Origin: an uncultured Bacteroidales bacterium
GTDB taxonomy: Bacteria > Bacteroidota > Bacteroidia > Bacteroidales > F082
Direction of reading: 5' to 3'
Assembly (NCBI GenBank): GCA_905234455.1
Contig: CAJOIH010000001.1
Location: 1-64,000, forward strand
DNA length: 64,000 nt
Positions 49,265 through 59,619 of this stretch are shown here, one piece after another. The translations under genes were made by a program, and so were the position numbers. Each line of letters opens with the position of its first letter. Within the stretch, counting starts at the first letter, position 1. Below the pieces are notes generated by a model. The model did not search any database and was not told the DNA's origin. It saw only the letters and a program-made list of their open reading frames with translations.

Positions 49265-50869
49265 ATGGTATATTCTTTTGATGTCTTCGACACCTGCCTC
49301 TGCCGCCGATGCGGCGAGCCGAGGCTGACATTCGATGTGCTATCCCTCAAGGTTCAGGAAGCCATGGGGGAGGCCTGCAATGAACGATTGCGCCAACTGT
49401 TTGTGGCCGTGCGCGCCGAAACTTACAGGAGTGACATCGTGGCTATCTACGACAGCATTGCACAACATTTCCCTTTGCCCTATGCGTCCGAACGGATGGC
49501 GGCTATGGAGATGGAGGTGGAACGGCAAATGCTGGCACCGGTGGAGGCTACCTTGCAGCTGGTGAATCATCTGAGAGACAAGGGGACGGTCCGCTTCATC
49601 AGTGACATGTATCTGCCTTCGGCGTTTATCAAGGAAAGGCTCATAGCATATGGCTTCTTCAAAGAGGGCGACAAACTCTATGTCAGCGAGGAACTGCATG
49701 CCTGGAAACACGATGGCTCGCTGTTCCGCCTGATCCACGAGGAAGAGGGAATTCCCTACCGTCAATGGCACCATTACGGCAACTGCCGCCATAGTGACTA
49801 TAAGGTACCCCGTAACCTGGGAATTCACGCCCATCATCTTTCGTATGGATACCTTCCTTACGAAATGCAATGGCGAAAGATGCCGGTCTTGCAGTACCAA
49901 TATCCTGCAATCCTCGCAGGTGTGGCTAGGGCAGCTCGGCTGTCCGCCCAAGGACCTGACGACCAGAAAGACTTTGTATGCGATGTTTCCGCTCCATTGA
50001 TGGTCAGCTGGGTGTTACGGGTCATGAACGATGCGAGAGCTAACGGCATACGGCGACTGTATTTTTGCGCTCGCGATACGCATACCATGTTTTTGGTGGC
50101 ACGACGCCTGCAGCCGTTGTTCCCAGAGGTGAGCCCACACTATCTCTTCATCTCGCGCAACGCGCTTCAACAGGGAAACCAGGCATTGGCATTCCATTAC
50201 TTTCTCGAAAAAGGACTCGCTTCCAAAGAGAAGACCGCCATTGTCGACTCCAACTCCAGCGGCAAGACCCTTCGGGTGCTCAACCAGATGATGAAGCAGT
50301 ATGGATGCGACCCTGTAGCTGGCTACTTCCTTGTCTCTGACGCACTGCCTAAAGAAACGGCACTGTCGTTCCATTCCATCTGTCCGCGCTATATCAACAC
50401 CTTGGGGAACAGGAAGGAACGCTCGCTGACAGGCATGATGGTCTTTTTCGAGTTGGTATTGTCGTTGAACCATCACAAACGAACCGAATGCTACGAAGTT
50501 CATGGCTCAACCGTCAGACCTGTGTTTGGCCCGGATGATGACGACTACTGGGAGATTAAAGGGACGGGCGCCCGACAGGCCAAAAAGTGGAACGACCAAC
50601 TGGTGCTCGATGTTTGCGATGCCTTTGTGAATACCGGATTGTTTCGCTACAGTGGCCAATTGTTCGATCACGTGGTCATTCCCTCGCTGACAGGCTTTTT
50701 CGACTGTCCGCAAAAGTTATATCTTTCGTATCTCCGCCGCTTTGTCTTATGGGATCACCCATTGGTGGGGCCGCTTTGGGGCAACAACAAAGGGCTTTGG
50801 CGCAGGGCAAGCCGCTTTTACTACTTGCCAAGCTTGATTTCAAAATGGGTATGGAAAAACCGAAAATAA
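49265..50869 (+). CDS. HAD-superfamily hydrolase-like protein (COG5610-type) with long C-terminal domain
   Basis: YSFDVFDTCLCRRCGEP (DxD HAD motif I), RFISDMYLPSAFIKERL; C-terminal TAIVDSNSSGKTLRVL. Confidence 0.65.
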   Translation: MVYSFDVFDTCLCRRCGEPRLTFDVLSLKVQEAMGEACNERLRQLFVAVRAETYRSDIVAIYDSIAQHFPLPYASERMAAMEMEVERQMLAPVEATLQLVNHLRDKGTVRFISDMYLPSAFIKERLIAYGFFKEGDKLYVSEELHAWKHDGSLFRLIHEEEGIPYRQWHHYGNCRHSDYKVPRNLGIHAHHLSYGYLPYEMQWRKMPVLQYQYPAILAGVARAARLSAQGPDDQKDFVCDVSAPLMVSWVLRVMNDARANGIRRLYFCARDTHTMFLVARRLQPLFPEVSPHYLFISRNALQQGNQALAFHYFLEKGLASKEKTAIVDSNSSGKTLRVLNQMMKQYGCDPVAGYFLVSDALPKETALSFHSICPRYINTLGNRKERSLTGMMVFFELVLSLNHHKRTECYEVHGSTVRPVFGPDDDDYWEIKGTGARQAKKWNDQLVLDVCDAFVNTGLFRYSGQLFDHVVIPSLTGFFDCPQKLYLSYLRRFVLWDHPLVGPLWGNNKGLWRRASRFYYLPSLISKWVWKNRK

Positions 50870-51846
50870 TAGTCATTACTCCCGTCCGTAACGAGGCTTG
50901 GGTGCTCGATGCATTCTTGACATGTACCTCTTCATGGGCCGATCATATCATCCTTGCCGACCATCACAGCGAGGATGATACGAGAACTATTGCCCTGAGA
51001 TACGAAAAGGTGATTCTCATCGACAACCCGACGTTCGAATGGTATGAGGCGGAATGTCGCGCCAGATTGCTTGAAGAAGCATGCAAGATATCAGGCGACA
51101 AGGTGATCTTTGCGCTCGATGCGGATGAGTTCCTCTCTGATGGGTTTGAGAAGACTGAGAGTTGGAATCATATTGTCAATGCGAAAGGCAACGAGATATT
51201 CTGCTTCAATTGGCTAAACCTTTATGACGACTTCAACACGGTGGAATACACCAATATGCACTTCGAATGGGCTGCGCATTTTGATGCAACGGTCGATGTC
51301 GTGGCTGAATACCGTAAGAGGGAAACCCGTGCCGTGCATTGTACCCGGGTGCCTTGTATCGATGAAGCCCATTACCATAACGTTGACGATTTTTGGGTGG
51401 TGCATCTTGCCAAGCTCAACCATGAGAGAAACCGTCAGAAAAACGATTTCTATCAGGTGACTTGGGTCGACAAAAACAAAGAAAAGGCACGCCCGGTGGC
51501 TATGTACCGTACCTGTGCGAAGTTCTATCCTGATCAATTGACACATCTTGATACCCCCGTGAAACTGTGCTGTCTGGGCGATGAGAGGGACTGCTCCTGC
51601 TTGGTGCGGACCTCCGACTACGGCAGGCACTATGTGGAAGAAATGGTTCGGGTTTTCGAGCGCGAAGGGACAAGGAAATTCGCCAAATTGTGCATTTGGG
51701 ACAATCCCTATCTAAAGGATGCAGGTGTGAAGCCCAAAATACCATGGGTTTACAAGATCATCCACAGGTATCTGCGGGCCACTCAGTCGAAGTCCAAGCG
51801 TTTTTGGGTGAAGGCCCTTGACAAAGTGTTAAACCATATTTTGTGA
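50851..51846 (+). CDS. Glycosyltransferase family 2 (start trimmed to MEKPKIIVIT)
   Basis: IIVITPVRNEAWVLDAFLTCTSSWADHIILADHHSEDDT, ALDADEFLSD. Confidence 0.88.
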   Translation: MEKPKIIVITPVRNEAWVLDAFLTCTSSWADHIILADHHSEDDTRTIALRYEKVILIDNPTFEWYEAECRARLLEEACKISGDKVIFALDADEFLSDGFEKTESWNHIVNAKGNEIFCFNWLNLYDDFNTVEYTNMHFEWAAHFDATVDVVAEYRKRETRAVHCTRVPCIDEAHYHNVDDFWVVHLAKLNHERNRQKNDFYQVTWVDKNKEKARPVAMYRTCAKFYPDQLTHLDTPVKLCCLGDERDCSCLVRTSDYGRHYVEEMVRVFEREGTRKFAKLCIWDNPYLKDAGVKPKIPWVYKIIHRYLRATQSKSKRFWVKALDKVLNHIL

Positions 51847-52748
51847 TGAGATTGAATGAACAATTGGCCGTGCTCGAGGAAGCCCTCGCAGTATTGGTCG
51901 ATCATGATTATGCTTTTTTGGATGTGCCGGGTTATTTCAATGTGGGTGACCATTTGATCTATCGCGGTGCCATGGCTATCTTGGGTAGGAATCCGTATCG
52001 TTGTGTCTATCAAAGCGTTGTGGAAAATGTAATCGATAAAAAGATTGCCCCTGATACCGTCATCGTCATGAATGGGGGTGGCAACTGGGGCGACACCTTC
52101 TATACCCCATTCAGAAGCCATGTCGTCGAGACTTTTCCGGACAATAAAATAGTTGTATTGCCTCAGACCATACGCTATTTCGACCCATCTGGCCTCGAGC
52201 GTGACGCTGCAGTTTATGCAAGACACCCCAACCTTCACCTGTGTGCCCGCGACCGCGCGTCTTACGAAATCCTGAAAAAGCATTTCTCATCCAACCATAT
52301 CTATCTGCTTCCTGATGCCTCTGTGGGATTGTGCGACCTATTGCCAAAATGGGAGGATCGGCAACAAGGCAAGTCGCTTTTCATTAAAAGGAATGACGAC
52401 GAAGCTGCGGTAGAACCATGGGAAGTCCCTAACGCCGATGTCAAAGACTGGATGTCCATTCTTGACGATGTTTCGTTCTCCAGAGTGCTCTATCCCTATA
52501 TGGGAATCAGGAAAATCAAAAAGATGACGGGTGCAGATGTCATGAAAAATGTCGCTAACAAATACATGACTTCGGTGATTATTCCGTTTTTCATGAAGAA
52601 AATACCCGCTTATTGTCAACGCTATGACAAGATCTACTCCACGCGCCTTCATGGCTTTATGCTGGCCAAGCTGATGGAGATGCCTGTGGAATACCAGGAT
52701 ACCAAATATGGGAAAATTTCAGGTTATTACGAAACCTGGTTCAAATAA
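51843..52748 (+). CDS. Polysaccharide pyruvyl transferase family protein
   Basis: DVPGYFNVGDHLIYRGAMAIL, VIVMNGGGNWGDTF, VVLPQTIRY, YSTRLHGFMLAKLMEMPVEYQDTKYGKISGYYETW. Confidence 0.9.
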   Translation: MMRLNEQLAVLEEALAVLVDHDYAFLDVPGYFNVGDHLIYRGAMAILGRNPYRCVYQSVVENVIDKKIAPDTVIVMNGGGNWGDTFYTPFRSHVVETFPDNKIVVLPQTIRYFDPSGLERDAAVYARHPNLHLCARDRASYEILKKHFSSNHIYLLPDASVGLCDLLPKWEDRQQGKSLFIKRNDDEAAVEPWEVPNADVKDWMSILDDVSFSRVLYPYMGIRKIKKMTGADVMKNVANKYMTSVIIPFFMKKIPAYCQRYDKIYSTRLHGFMLAKLMEMPVEYQDTKYGKISGYYETWFK

Positions 52749-52757
52749 TGTGATCCG

Positions 52758-53711
52758 ATGCAGTTTTCCGTCATCATACCGCTTTACAACAAGGCGCCTT
52801 ACGTGGCCAAGACCATACAAAGTGTGCTGTCGCAAACCTACACCGACTATGAACTGGTCATCGTCGACGATGGAAGCACCGACCAGTCGGCCGAGATTGC
52901 CATGGCGTCGATTGCAGGGCATGATCATTGCCATCTGATTCGGCAGGAAGACCAGGGCGTCTCCATGGCTCGTAACCATGGGGTGGATGCCTCTCAAGGC
53001 GAATACCTTTGTTTTCTCGATGCTGACGACTGGTGGGAACCGGGCTTCCTGGAAGGGATGGCTGGCCTGATCTCTTCATTTCCTGAGGCTGGCATCTATG
53101 GCACTAACTATACCATCGTCAATGAGACGAAACACAAGACTCGTGTGTCGCCCATAGGAGTGGAACCCGGCTTCGAAAAAGGGTATATCAACTATTGCCA
53201 AGTGTATGCCGCTACCATGGCCATGCCCTTGACATCCAGCTCGGTGGCCATACCTCGGCGGGTCTTTGAAGAGATGAAAGGCTTTCCGGAAGGTATTGCC
53301 ATGGGCGAGGATTTCCTGCTTTGGATCCATATCGCGATGAAATACAAGGTGGCTTTCTTGAACCAACCGCTGGCCTGCTACAATCAGGATGTGGACCAGC
53401 AACACAGGAGCGTGGGTCGCCTGCACCCGACAGAGAAACACATGCTGTGGAACTTGACGGATTTGGAACCTCTTGAAGTCGCCGACCAAGATTATAAGAA
53501 ATTGGTGGATGCGCTGAGAGTCAATGGGTTGATGGAGTATTATATTCATGAGGGGTTTCATGAGAGTGCCAAACGCGAATTGGCTAAAGTGGATTGGCGC
53601 CTGCAACCCAAACAATGGAAAAAGCGGTATCAAAGACCGGTGGGTTGGCTGAGGCTTGAACAGCGCTTGCTGAAAATCGGTTCAAAGGTTAAACAACTAT
53701 TGCGTTTCTAA
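52758..53711 (+). CDS. Glycosyltransferase family 2
   Basis: FSVIIPLYNKAPYVAKTIQSVLSQTYTDYELVIVDDGSTDQS, FLDADDWW. Confidence 0.95.
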   Translation: MQFSVIIPLYNKAPYVAKTIQSVLSQTYTDYELVIVDDGSTDQSAEIAMASIAGHDHCHLIRQEDQGVSMARNHGVDASQGEYLCFLDADDWWEPGFLEGMAGLISSFPEAGIYGTNYTIVNETKHKTRVSPIGVEPGFEKGYINYCQVYAATMAMPLTSSSVAIPRRVFEEMKGFPEGIAMGEDFLLWIHIAMKYKVAFLNQPLACYNQDVDQQHRSVGRLHPTEKHMLWNLTDLEPLEVADQDYKKLVDALRVNGLMEYYIHEGFHESAKRELAKVDWRLQPKQWKKRYQRPVGWLRLEQRLLKIGSKVKQLLRF

Positions 53712-53716
53712 CAAAG

Positions 53717-54541
53717 ATGAAACTGGCGACAGTAGTAGTGTGCTATCATCCTAGTCCGGAATTATTGGAGAACATCACCTCCTATTCTGACGGGTCAGCG
53801 CTCCTGTTCATCTGGGACAATACACCGGGTGGATCGGAAATGATGAAATCCATACCTCTGAGGGCGCATTGGCGGCTTTTGAACATGGGAGGCGAAAACC
53901 AAGGACTGGCATTTGCCTATAATAGGGCGATGGAGATGGCAAAGAAGGAGGGGTGCACACATGTGATGACCATGGACCAAGACTCCCGTTTTGAACACTT
54001 TGACCGTTTTTTGGCAGCTGTTTCAGCTGTGACAGACCCTTCTTATGGCATGTTCTGTCCCCCGCTTAACCAGCCTGATTGTCAACAAAACAAGGAGGTC
54101 CCTCATGCGGCACAAAGTGGCTGCGTTTTCGACATGCAAATGATAGATAGGATCGGTGGTTTCCGCGAGGATTTCTTTATCGGAATGGTAGATGTGGAGA
54201 TGCAGTTGAGGGCGTCACGAGCTGGCTACAAGATCTTGTGCGTGGCTGGTTGCAACTTGGTGCATCATATCGGTTCGGAGCGTAAGGTGAAGGTCATGGG
54301 ACACCAGTCGGGGGTATCCGACTACAGCCCCTTGCGCCATTACTACGACAGCCGAAACCGCATCTTGATGTGGCGTGAGTTTCCTGATGACTTTTCTTTT
54401 GGCGGCAAAATGAAACACTTCCTCAACCGGATGAAAACCATGTTGAAAATCGTTTTGTTTGAAGATGCCAAATGGAAAAAAATCAAAGCCATCATTAGAG
54501 GGACATACAATGGTTTGGCCAATAAGGTCAAGCCTTATTAA
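53717..54541 (+). CDS. Glycosyltransferase family 2, rhamnosyltransferase-like
   Basis: ATVVVCYHPSPELLENI, WDNTPGG, GENQGLAFAYNRAMEMA, TMDQDSRF, FIGMVDVEMQLRASRAGYKI. Confidence 0.9.
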   Translation: MKLATVVVCYHPSPELLENITSYSDGSALLFIWDNTPGGSEMMKSIPLRAHWRLLNMGGENQGLAFAYNRAMEMAKKEGCTHVMTMDQDSRFEHFDRFLAAVSAVTDPSYGMFCPPLNQPDCQQNKEVPHAAQSGCVFDMQMIDRIGGFREDFFIGMVDVEMQLRASRAGYKILCVAGCNLVHHIGSERKVKVMGHQSGVSDYSPLRHYYDSRNRILMWREFPDDFSFGGKMKHFLNRMKTMLKIVLFEDAKWKKIKAIIRGTYNGLANKVKPY

Positions 54542-54552
54542 CAGAAAATGAG

Positions 54553-55272
54553 ATGATTCCTAAAGTAATACATTATTGCTGGTTTGGCCGCGGCGAGATG
54601 TCGCAGTTGGCGAAGGACTGCATCGCCAGCTGGCATCGGTATATGCCTGACTGGGAATACAAACTGTGGAATGAGGACAACTTCGATGTCGCCTCGGTGC
54701 CATACACCAAAGAGGCCTACGAGGCGAAAAAATATGCTTTCGTTACGGACTATGTGAGGCTTTGGGCCTTGTACACCGAGGGTGGCGTATACATGGATAC
54801 CGATGTCGAAATCCTGAAACCGCTTGACGACTTGCTGCATCTTTCTGCATTTACAGGATACGAAGGAAGCAAAAGCCTGCCGCCAGTCACCGGCCTGATG
54901 GCCAGCCTGCCTCACGGCATTTGGGTAAAGGAACAGCTTGATTCCTATGAAAATGAGCATTTTTTGATGGAGGACGGTTCGTTCGACTTGACCACCAATA
55001 CGGTTCGGATTGCTAAAATCATGCGTGACAATGGTTTTGTGCAGGATGGCACTGAACGGGATTACAAGGACTTGCGTGTGTTTCCTGTGGACTATTTCTG
55101 CCCTCGGCAAACCACCGGGGAAGCCCTTTTTACAGAAAACACCTATTGCGACCACCATTGCATGGGTTCGTGGGCGGAGGACGAAGGAGGATGGAAATCC
55201 GTGGTCAAAAGGATCGTCGGTGAACACAATATGACGAGATTAATCAAATTGAAAAGAAAACTATTTGGATAA
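54553..55272 (+). CDS. Glycosyltransferase family 32 (OCH1-like)
   Basis: IPKVIHYCWFGRGEMS, KYAFVTDYVRLWALYTEGGVYMDTDVEILKPLD. Confidence 0.93.
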   Translation: MIPKVIHYCWFGRGEMSQLAKDCIASWHRYMPDWEYKLWNEDNFDVASVPYTKEAYEAKKYAFVTDYVRLWALYTEGGVYMDTDVEILKPLDDLLHLSAFTGYEGSKSLPPVTGLMASLPHGIWVKEQLDSYENEHFLMEDGSFDLTTNTVRIAKIMRDNGFVQDGTERDYKDLRVFPVDYFCPRQTTGEALFTENTYCDHHCMGSWAEDEGGWKSVVKRIVGEHNMTRLIKLKRKLFG

Positions 55273-56673
55273 ATGGTCCCATTTTTCCCTAAACCGATAT
55301 CGAATAAAGGCTTCTTGCTGTATGTCATCAGCATGGTGACTGTCAGTTTGGTCTTCTTCAACTATGCTATTGGAGTTGAATGGATCCTTGTTGGGAGCAT
55401 CGAGGTTGCCGTGTTTTTCTTGGTGGCCGCCTCCTTGACCCAACAATGGCAACGTATACCTGCCAACTTCTACACCAGAAATTTATTTTGGCTTGCCTTG
55501 GTTCTCCGAGTGGTTTGGGTCGTTTTCTCCTATTACTTTTATCTGGATCAAACCGGTAAGCCTTTTGAGTTTGATGCTGCCGACTCGGTGGCATATCATG
55601 CTGATGCAGAATGGCTTGCCGTAGCGTCGTGGGAATCGGTCTTCGATTATCTATTTGTTAACCGTAGTGGTTATTCCGATTCGGGTTACTTATTGTACCT
55701 CGCTTTTCTATATCGATTGATCGGACCTAATATTTTGGTCGCCAGATTGATGAAAGCCCTCTATGGGGCAATTACCTGTTTGTTGATTTATCGTCTGACA
55801 CGAAGGATGGCTGGCGAAAGCACGGGTAGGATGGCAGGAGTATTTGCCATGTTGATGCCCAATCTGATCAATTATTGCGGGCTTCATCTGAAAGAAACGG
55901 AGATGCTGCTCCTGATAGTGCTCTTTTTGGAACGGTCCGACTATGTGCTGAGAAATGATAAAGTCAAGGTGTTGGATGTCATCATCCCAGTGCTGATAGC
56001 TGTATCGTTGTTTCTCTTCCGTACCGTGTTGGGTGCGGTTGCACTGTTCTCTTTTGTGACGGGATTGGTGTTTTATCGTGGTAACGTAGCCGCAAAAAGG
56101 AGAAGGATTGTCATTATCTTATGGTCGGTGTTTGCCATGGCCTATTTTGCAGGAGGAACCATTATCAATGAGGTGGAGGAGGTGTGGCAGGAAAAAGACT
56201 GGAATCAGGATGTCAAACGCGAGGCACAGACGAGCCAGGGTAATTTGTGGGCAAAGTATGCCACAGGTACAGTGATGGCACCTATGATGTTTGTACTGCC
56301 CTTTTCCACCTTTGTGGATACCGGACAGCAGAACCAGCTGGTGATGCACGGTGGCAATTATGTCAGGAATTTTATGGGTGTTTTTGTGCTGATTGCCTTG
56401 TATAGCGCCGTGTTTCTCAAGAAAAACTGGCGTGATTTTGCCTTGATAGGCGCATTTGCCGCAGGCTATTTGGGTGTGGTATCCTTCAGCGGATTCTCCA
56501 ATTCCGAGCGATTCCTGCTACCAGGCCTTCCTTGCCTGATCGTCTTTTGGGCATATGGTGTATCGTTACTTGGAGCCAAGAGCTATAGGTTCGTGAGATA
56601 TTGGTATTGGGTCGTCCTCGCTATGGAAGTCGGATGGGCCTTCTTTAAAATCGGAAGTCGTGGTTTGTTATGA
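55273..56673 (+). CDS. Polytopic membrane protein, GT-C/polymerase-like
   Basis: Many TM helices; acidic first-loop motif FEFDAADSVAYHADAEW. Confidence 0.6.
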   Translation: MVPFFPKPISNKGFLLYVISMVTVSLVFFNYAIGVEWILVGSIEVAVFFLVAASLTQQWQRIPANFYTRNLFWLALVLRVVWVVFSYYFYLDQTGKPFEFDAADSVAYHADAEWLAVASWESVFDYLFVNRSGYSDSGYLLYLAFLYRLIGPNILVARLMKALYGAITCLLIYRLTRRMAGESTGRMAGVFAMLMPNLINYCGLHLKETEMLLLIVLFLERSDYVLRNDKVKVLDVIIPVLIAVSLFLFRTVLGAVALFSFVTGLVFYRGNVAAKRRRIVIILWSVFAMAYFAGGTIINEVEEVWQEKDWNQDVKREAQTSQGNLWAKYATGTVMAPMMFVLPFSTFVDTGQQNQLVMHGGNYVRNFMGVFVLIALYSAVFLKKNWRDFALIGAFAAGYLGVVSFSGFSNSERFLLPGLPCLIVFWAYGVSLLGAKSYRFVRYWYWVVLAMEVGWAFFKIGSRGLL

Positions 56674-57599
56674 TGAGAGTGCTGGTCATTGCATCGATTA
56701 ATAATGGTGTTTTTGCTCCCTTTGTCCTTGAGCAAGCCGAAGCTTTAAGGAAAAGCGGCTGCGAAATCGAGCTTTATGGCATCACAGGCAAGAGTATGTC
56801 TGGATACTTGGGCAACTTTTCGACGCTGAAGCGGAAAATCCATGAGTTTCAACCTCAGGTGATACATGCCCATTACGGCCTGTCAGGATTGCTGGCCAAT
56901 CTCCAACGTGAGGTGCCGGTAGTTACCACCTTCCATGGCTCGGATATCAACGATTCGAAAGTCATCCGTTTTTCCCGCACGGCCATGCGGTTGTCGGCTT
57001 GGAATATCTTCGTATCACGCGGCCTCATGGAAAAAGCACGGGCGAACAAAAGAAGCTCGCTGATCCCTTGTGGCGTTGACGTGGATGATTATCCATTGGT
57101 TGATAAAACTGAAGCGCGAAAAAAGATGGGCCTGAACCCTAGTGGGAAATATGTGTTGTTTGCAGGTGCTTTCGACATAGAAGTAAAGAACGCTCCCTTG
57201 GCTCGGCAAGCTGTCGAAAGGCTGGATGCTGAGCTGTTGGAGCTGAAAGGCTATAACCGCCAAGAGGTGAACCTGATGCTTTGTGCTGCCGATGTCATGC
57301 TTTTGACTTCACTTGCCGAAGGATCGCCGCAAGTGGTCAAAGAGGCCATGGCGTGCGGATGTCCGATTGTGAGTGTGGATGTGGGTGATGTACAAGAACG
57401 ACTCCGTGGCCTTGAAGGCTGTTATGTGGCTCAAACCCGTGAGCCCCAGGAACTGTATGAGTGCTTGCGAAAGGCTGTGTCGTTTGAAGGACGTACGGAA
57501 GGCCGCAATCGCATCATGGCTGATGGTCTGGACAATAGGATCATCGCACAACATATTATTGAAATCTACGAAAGAGTCGGTCTTCATGGAACTCATTGA
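56670..57599 (+). CDS. Glycosyltransferase family 4
   Basis: VIHAHYGLSGLLANL, VVTTFHGSDIN, IPCGVDVDDYPL, LLTSLAEGSPQVVKEAMACGCPIVSVDVGDV. Confidence 0.92.
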   Translation: MMRVLVIASINNGVFAPFVLEQAEALRKSGCEIELYGITGKSMSGYLGNFSTLKRKIHEFQPQVIHAHYGLSGLLANLQREVPVVTTFHGSDINDSKVIRFSRTAMRLSAWNIFVSRGLMEKARANKRSSLIPCGVDVDDYPLVDKTEARKKMGLNPSGKYVLFAGAFDIEVKNAPLARQAVERLDAELLELKGYNRQEVNLMLCAADVMLLTSLAEGSPQVVKEAMACGCPIVSVDVGDVQERLRGLEGCYVAQTREPQELYECLRKAVSFEGRTEGRNRIMADGLDNRIIAQHIIEIYERVGLHGTH

Positions 57600-58587
57600 T
57601 CTGAATAGTGTCAAGCGCGACAAGTGGTGCATATTGGTTGACAAATCGCCGGTGGCCACGTGGTTCCAAACCCCAGAGGCATACAACTTCTTCAGAGGCC
57701 TTGCGTTTGTGGAACCCTTTGGGACTGCCGTCGTGGACAATGGAGAGTTGAAAGGTCTGGCGCTAGGCTGGATTCAAAAAGATGGAAGCGCAATAAAACG
57801 CTATCTATCAAGGAGAGCCATCGTCTTCGGTGGGGTGCTTTTATGTGATGACATCACCGCTGAAGCCTTGAAAGCATTGCTCTTAAAACTGAAAAACGAT
57901 CTGAGCAAGAAAGCCATTTATCTCGAGATTCGCAATTTCAATGACTATAGCCGCTGGCGAATTGTATTTGAGGAATGCGGATTCAGCTACGAGCCCCATT
58001 ATAACGTTCAGATAGACACTACATCCTTGGAATCGGTTGATCAAAAATTGGATCGCAACCGCAAACGGAATATCAGGAAAGCAGTTGGACAAGGTGTTGT
58101 CATCGACACCGAACCGAGCAATGAAGACTTGAAACGGTATTATGCAATGCTCACGGAACTGTATCGTACCAAGGTGAAAACGCCATTATATCCCTTCGAG
58201 TTTTTCGAACGACTTCGTAAAGTGGAAGGATCCAAGTTCTTTATGGTCAAAACCCCCACGGGCGAATTGACCGGAGGCCTTGTTTGTGTCTGTTTGGAGG
58301 GCCGTGCGGTTTATGTATGGATGGCTTGCGGTGAGGATCGGCAATTTAGGGAGCTATCGCCCTCGGTGATGGCAAACTATGCAGGCATCCGCTTTGCAGC
58401 GGAAAACGGTTTCTCGCGTTTCGATTTCATGGGAGCCGGTCGGCCTGATGATGGCGGTTACGGGGTGCGTGATTTCAAGTTGGATTTCGGCGGTACCCTG
58501 GTAGAACATGGACGGTTCTTATGTGTGCGCCATCCGTTGCTATTCAAAGTTGGAAAACTGGGTGTGAATCTGATGAAACGCCTTTGA
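57586..58587 (+). CDS. FemAB-like/GNAT acyltransferase-fold protein (start trimmed to MELIDLNSV)
   Basis: LDRNRKRNIRKAVGQGVVIDTEPSNEDLKRYYAMLTELYRTKVKTPLYPFEFFERL, RFDFMGAGRPDDGGYGVRDFKLDFGG. Confidence 0.8.
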   Translation: MELIDLNSVKRDKWCILVDKSPVATWFQTPEAYNFFRGLAFVEPFGTAVVDNGELKGLALGWIQKDGSAIKRYLSRRAIVFGGVLLCDDITAEALKALLLKLKNDLSKKAIYLEIRNFNDYSRWRIVFEECGFSYEPHYNVQIDTTSLESVDQKLDRNRKRNIRKAVGQGVVIDTEPSNEDLKRYYAMLTELYRTKVKTPLYPFEFFERLRKVEGSKFFMVKTPTGELTGGLVCVCLEGRAVYVWMACGEDRQFRELSPSVMANYAGIRFAAENGFSRFDFMGAGRPDDGGYGVRDFKLDFGGTLVEHGRFLCVRHPLLFKVGKLGVNLMKRL

Positions 58588-58588
58588 T

Positions 58589-59608
58589 ATGAAACCAAGG
58601 CTTGAAATACGATTTGACAAAGACTTGCGGCTCGCATTCAGGCGCCGAAAGCCCGCTTATGCTCCTTGTGACAACGAGTTCCTCCTGAATCATGCCCGTA
58701 GTGGACTGCTATTGGCATTGCAGGCTTTGGGACTGCCCCGGGGTAGTAGGGTGGGTGTGATGGCGCTCAATTGCCATACCGTGATGAATGCGGTAGCTCA
58801 GGCAGGGTGCCGACCTGTGTTTATAGATGTCGACAACAACCTCCAACTCGACCAGGAGGATCTTCAAAGGAAATCGGACGGACTTCGTGCGCTCATTGTG
58901 ACGCATCTTTTTGGCATCCTCAATGACATTCAGGCGATTCAGCAAAGCTTCCCCAACCTGATCATTATCGAAGATTGTGCCCATGCCTTTGGTAAACCCA
59001 TAGAAGGTAGTTTTGGTGTTTATAGTATAGGTCAGGGAAAAATGCCTTCGTTGGGCGATGGTGGCATTCTGTTGGTGAACGACACCAACTTCATCAACAC
59101 TGCTCAATCGCTATATAATGCCCTCCCTGAGTATTCAAAGTGGAACGAAACCAAGCTCTATCTAAGATTGCAACTGTCGAGCTGGTTCAATAGTAGGATG
59201 CTTTATGGCTGGCTTTCCATGCCTTTGAAACGATGGCGCAAACCTCAATCCGGCAAGGAAACCATCGTTATGAAAAAGAGGTCGGCTGGGGTTCAAGCCA
59301 TGTTGTCCCTGCGAAAAGACTCCGTCAAAGAAATGATTGAACGACATAGGGCAACTGCACAGAAAGAAATTGATCGGTTGAACAGCAATCCATTGGTAAT
59401 CAAAACGTTGGTTGGCGAGAATGCTTTCATGTTGCCTGTGCTTTGCTCTGATGTGACGTTGTTGAAAACCCAATATGCCCAGAGGGGCGTTGAAACCGCC
59501 ACCCATTTCGCCAACAGCATCCTGTGGGCAAAAGAATTCGGTTATCAAGGCGATTGCCCTAACACCGAGAAACTGCTTTCCGAACTGTTGGTGATTCCAG
59601 TTTATTGA
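58589..59608 (+). CDS. DegT/DnrJ-family PLP aminotransferase-like protein
   Basis: HARSGLLLALQALGL, PVFIDVDNNLQLD, IIIEDCAHAFGK, GQGKMPSLGDGGILLV. Confidence 0.82.
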   Translation: MKPRLEIRFDKDLRLAFRRRKPAYAPCDNEFLLNHARSGLLLALQALGLPRGSRVGVMALNCHTVMNAVAQAGCRPVFIDVDNNLQLDQEDLQRKSDGLRALIVTHLFGILNDIQAIQQSFPNLIIIEDCAHAFGKPIEGSFGVYSIGQGKMPSLGDGGILLVNDTNFINTAQSLYNALPEYSKWNETKLYLRLQLSSWFNSRMLYGWLSMPLKRWRKPQSGKETIVMKKRSAGVQAMLSLRKDSVKEMIERHRATAQKEIDRLNSNPLVIKTLVGENAFMLPVLCSDVTLLKTQYAQRGVETATHFANSILWAKEFGYQGDCPNTEKLLSELLVIPVY

Positions 59609-59619
59609 AAAAGAGACCC

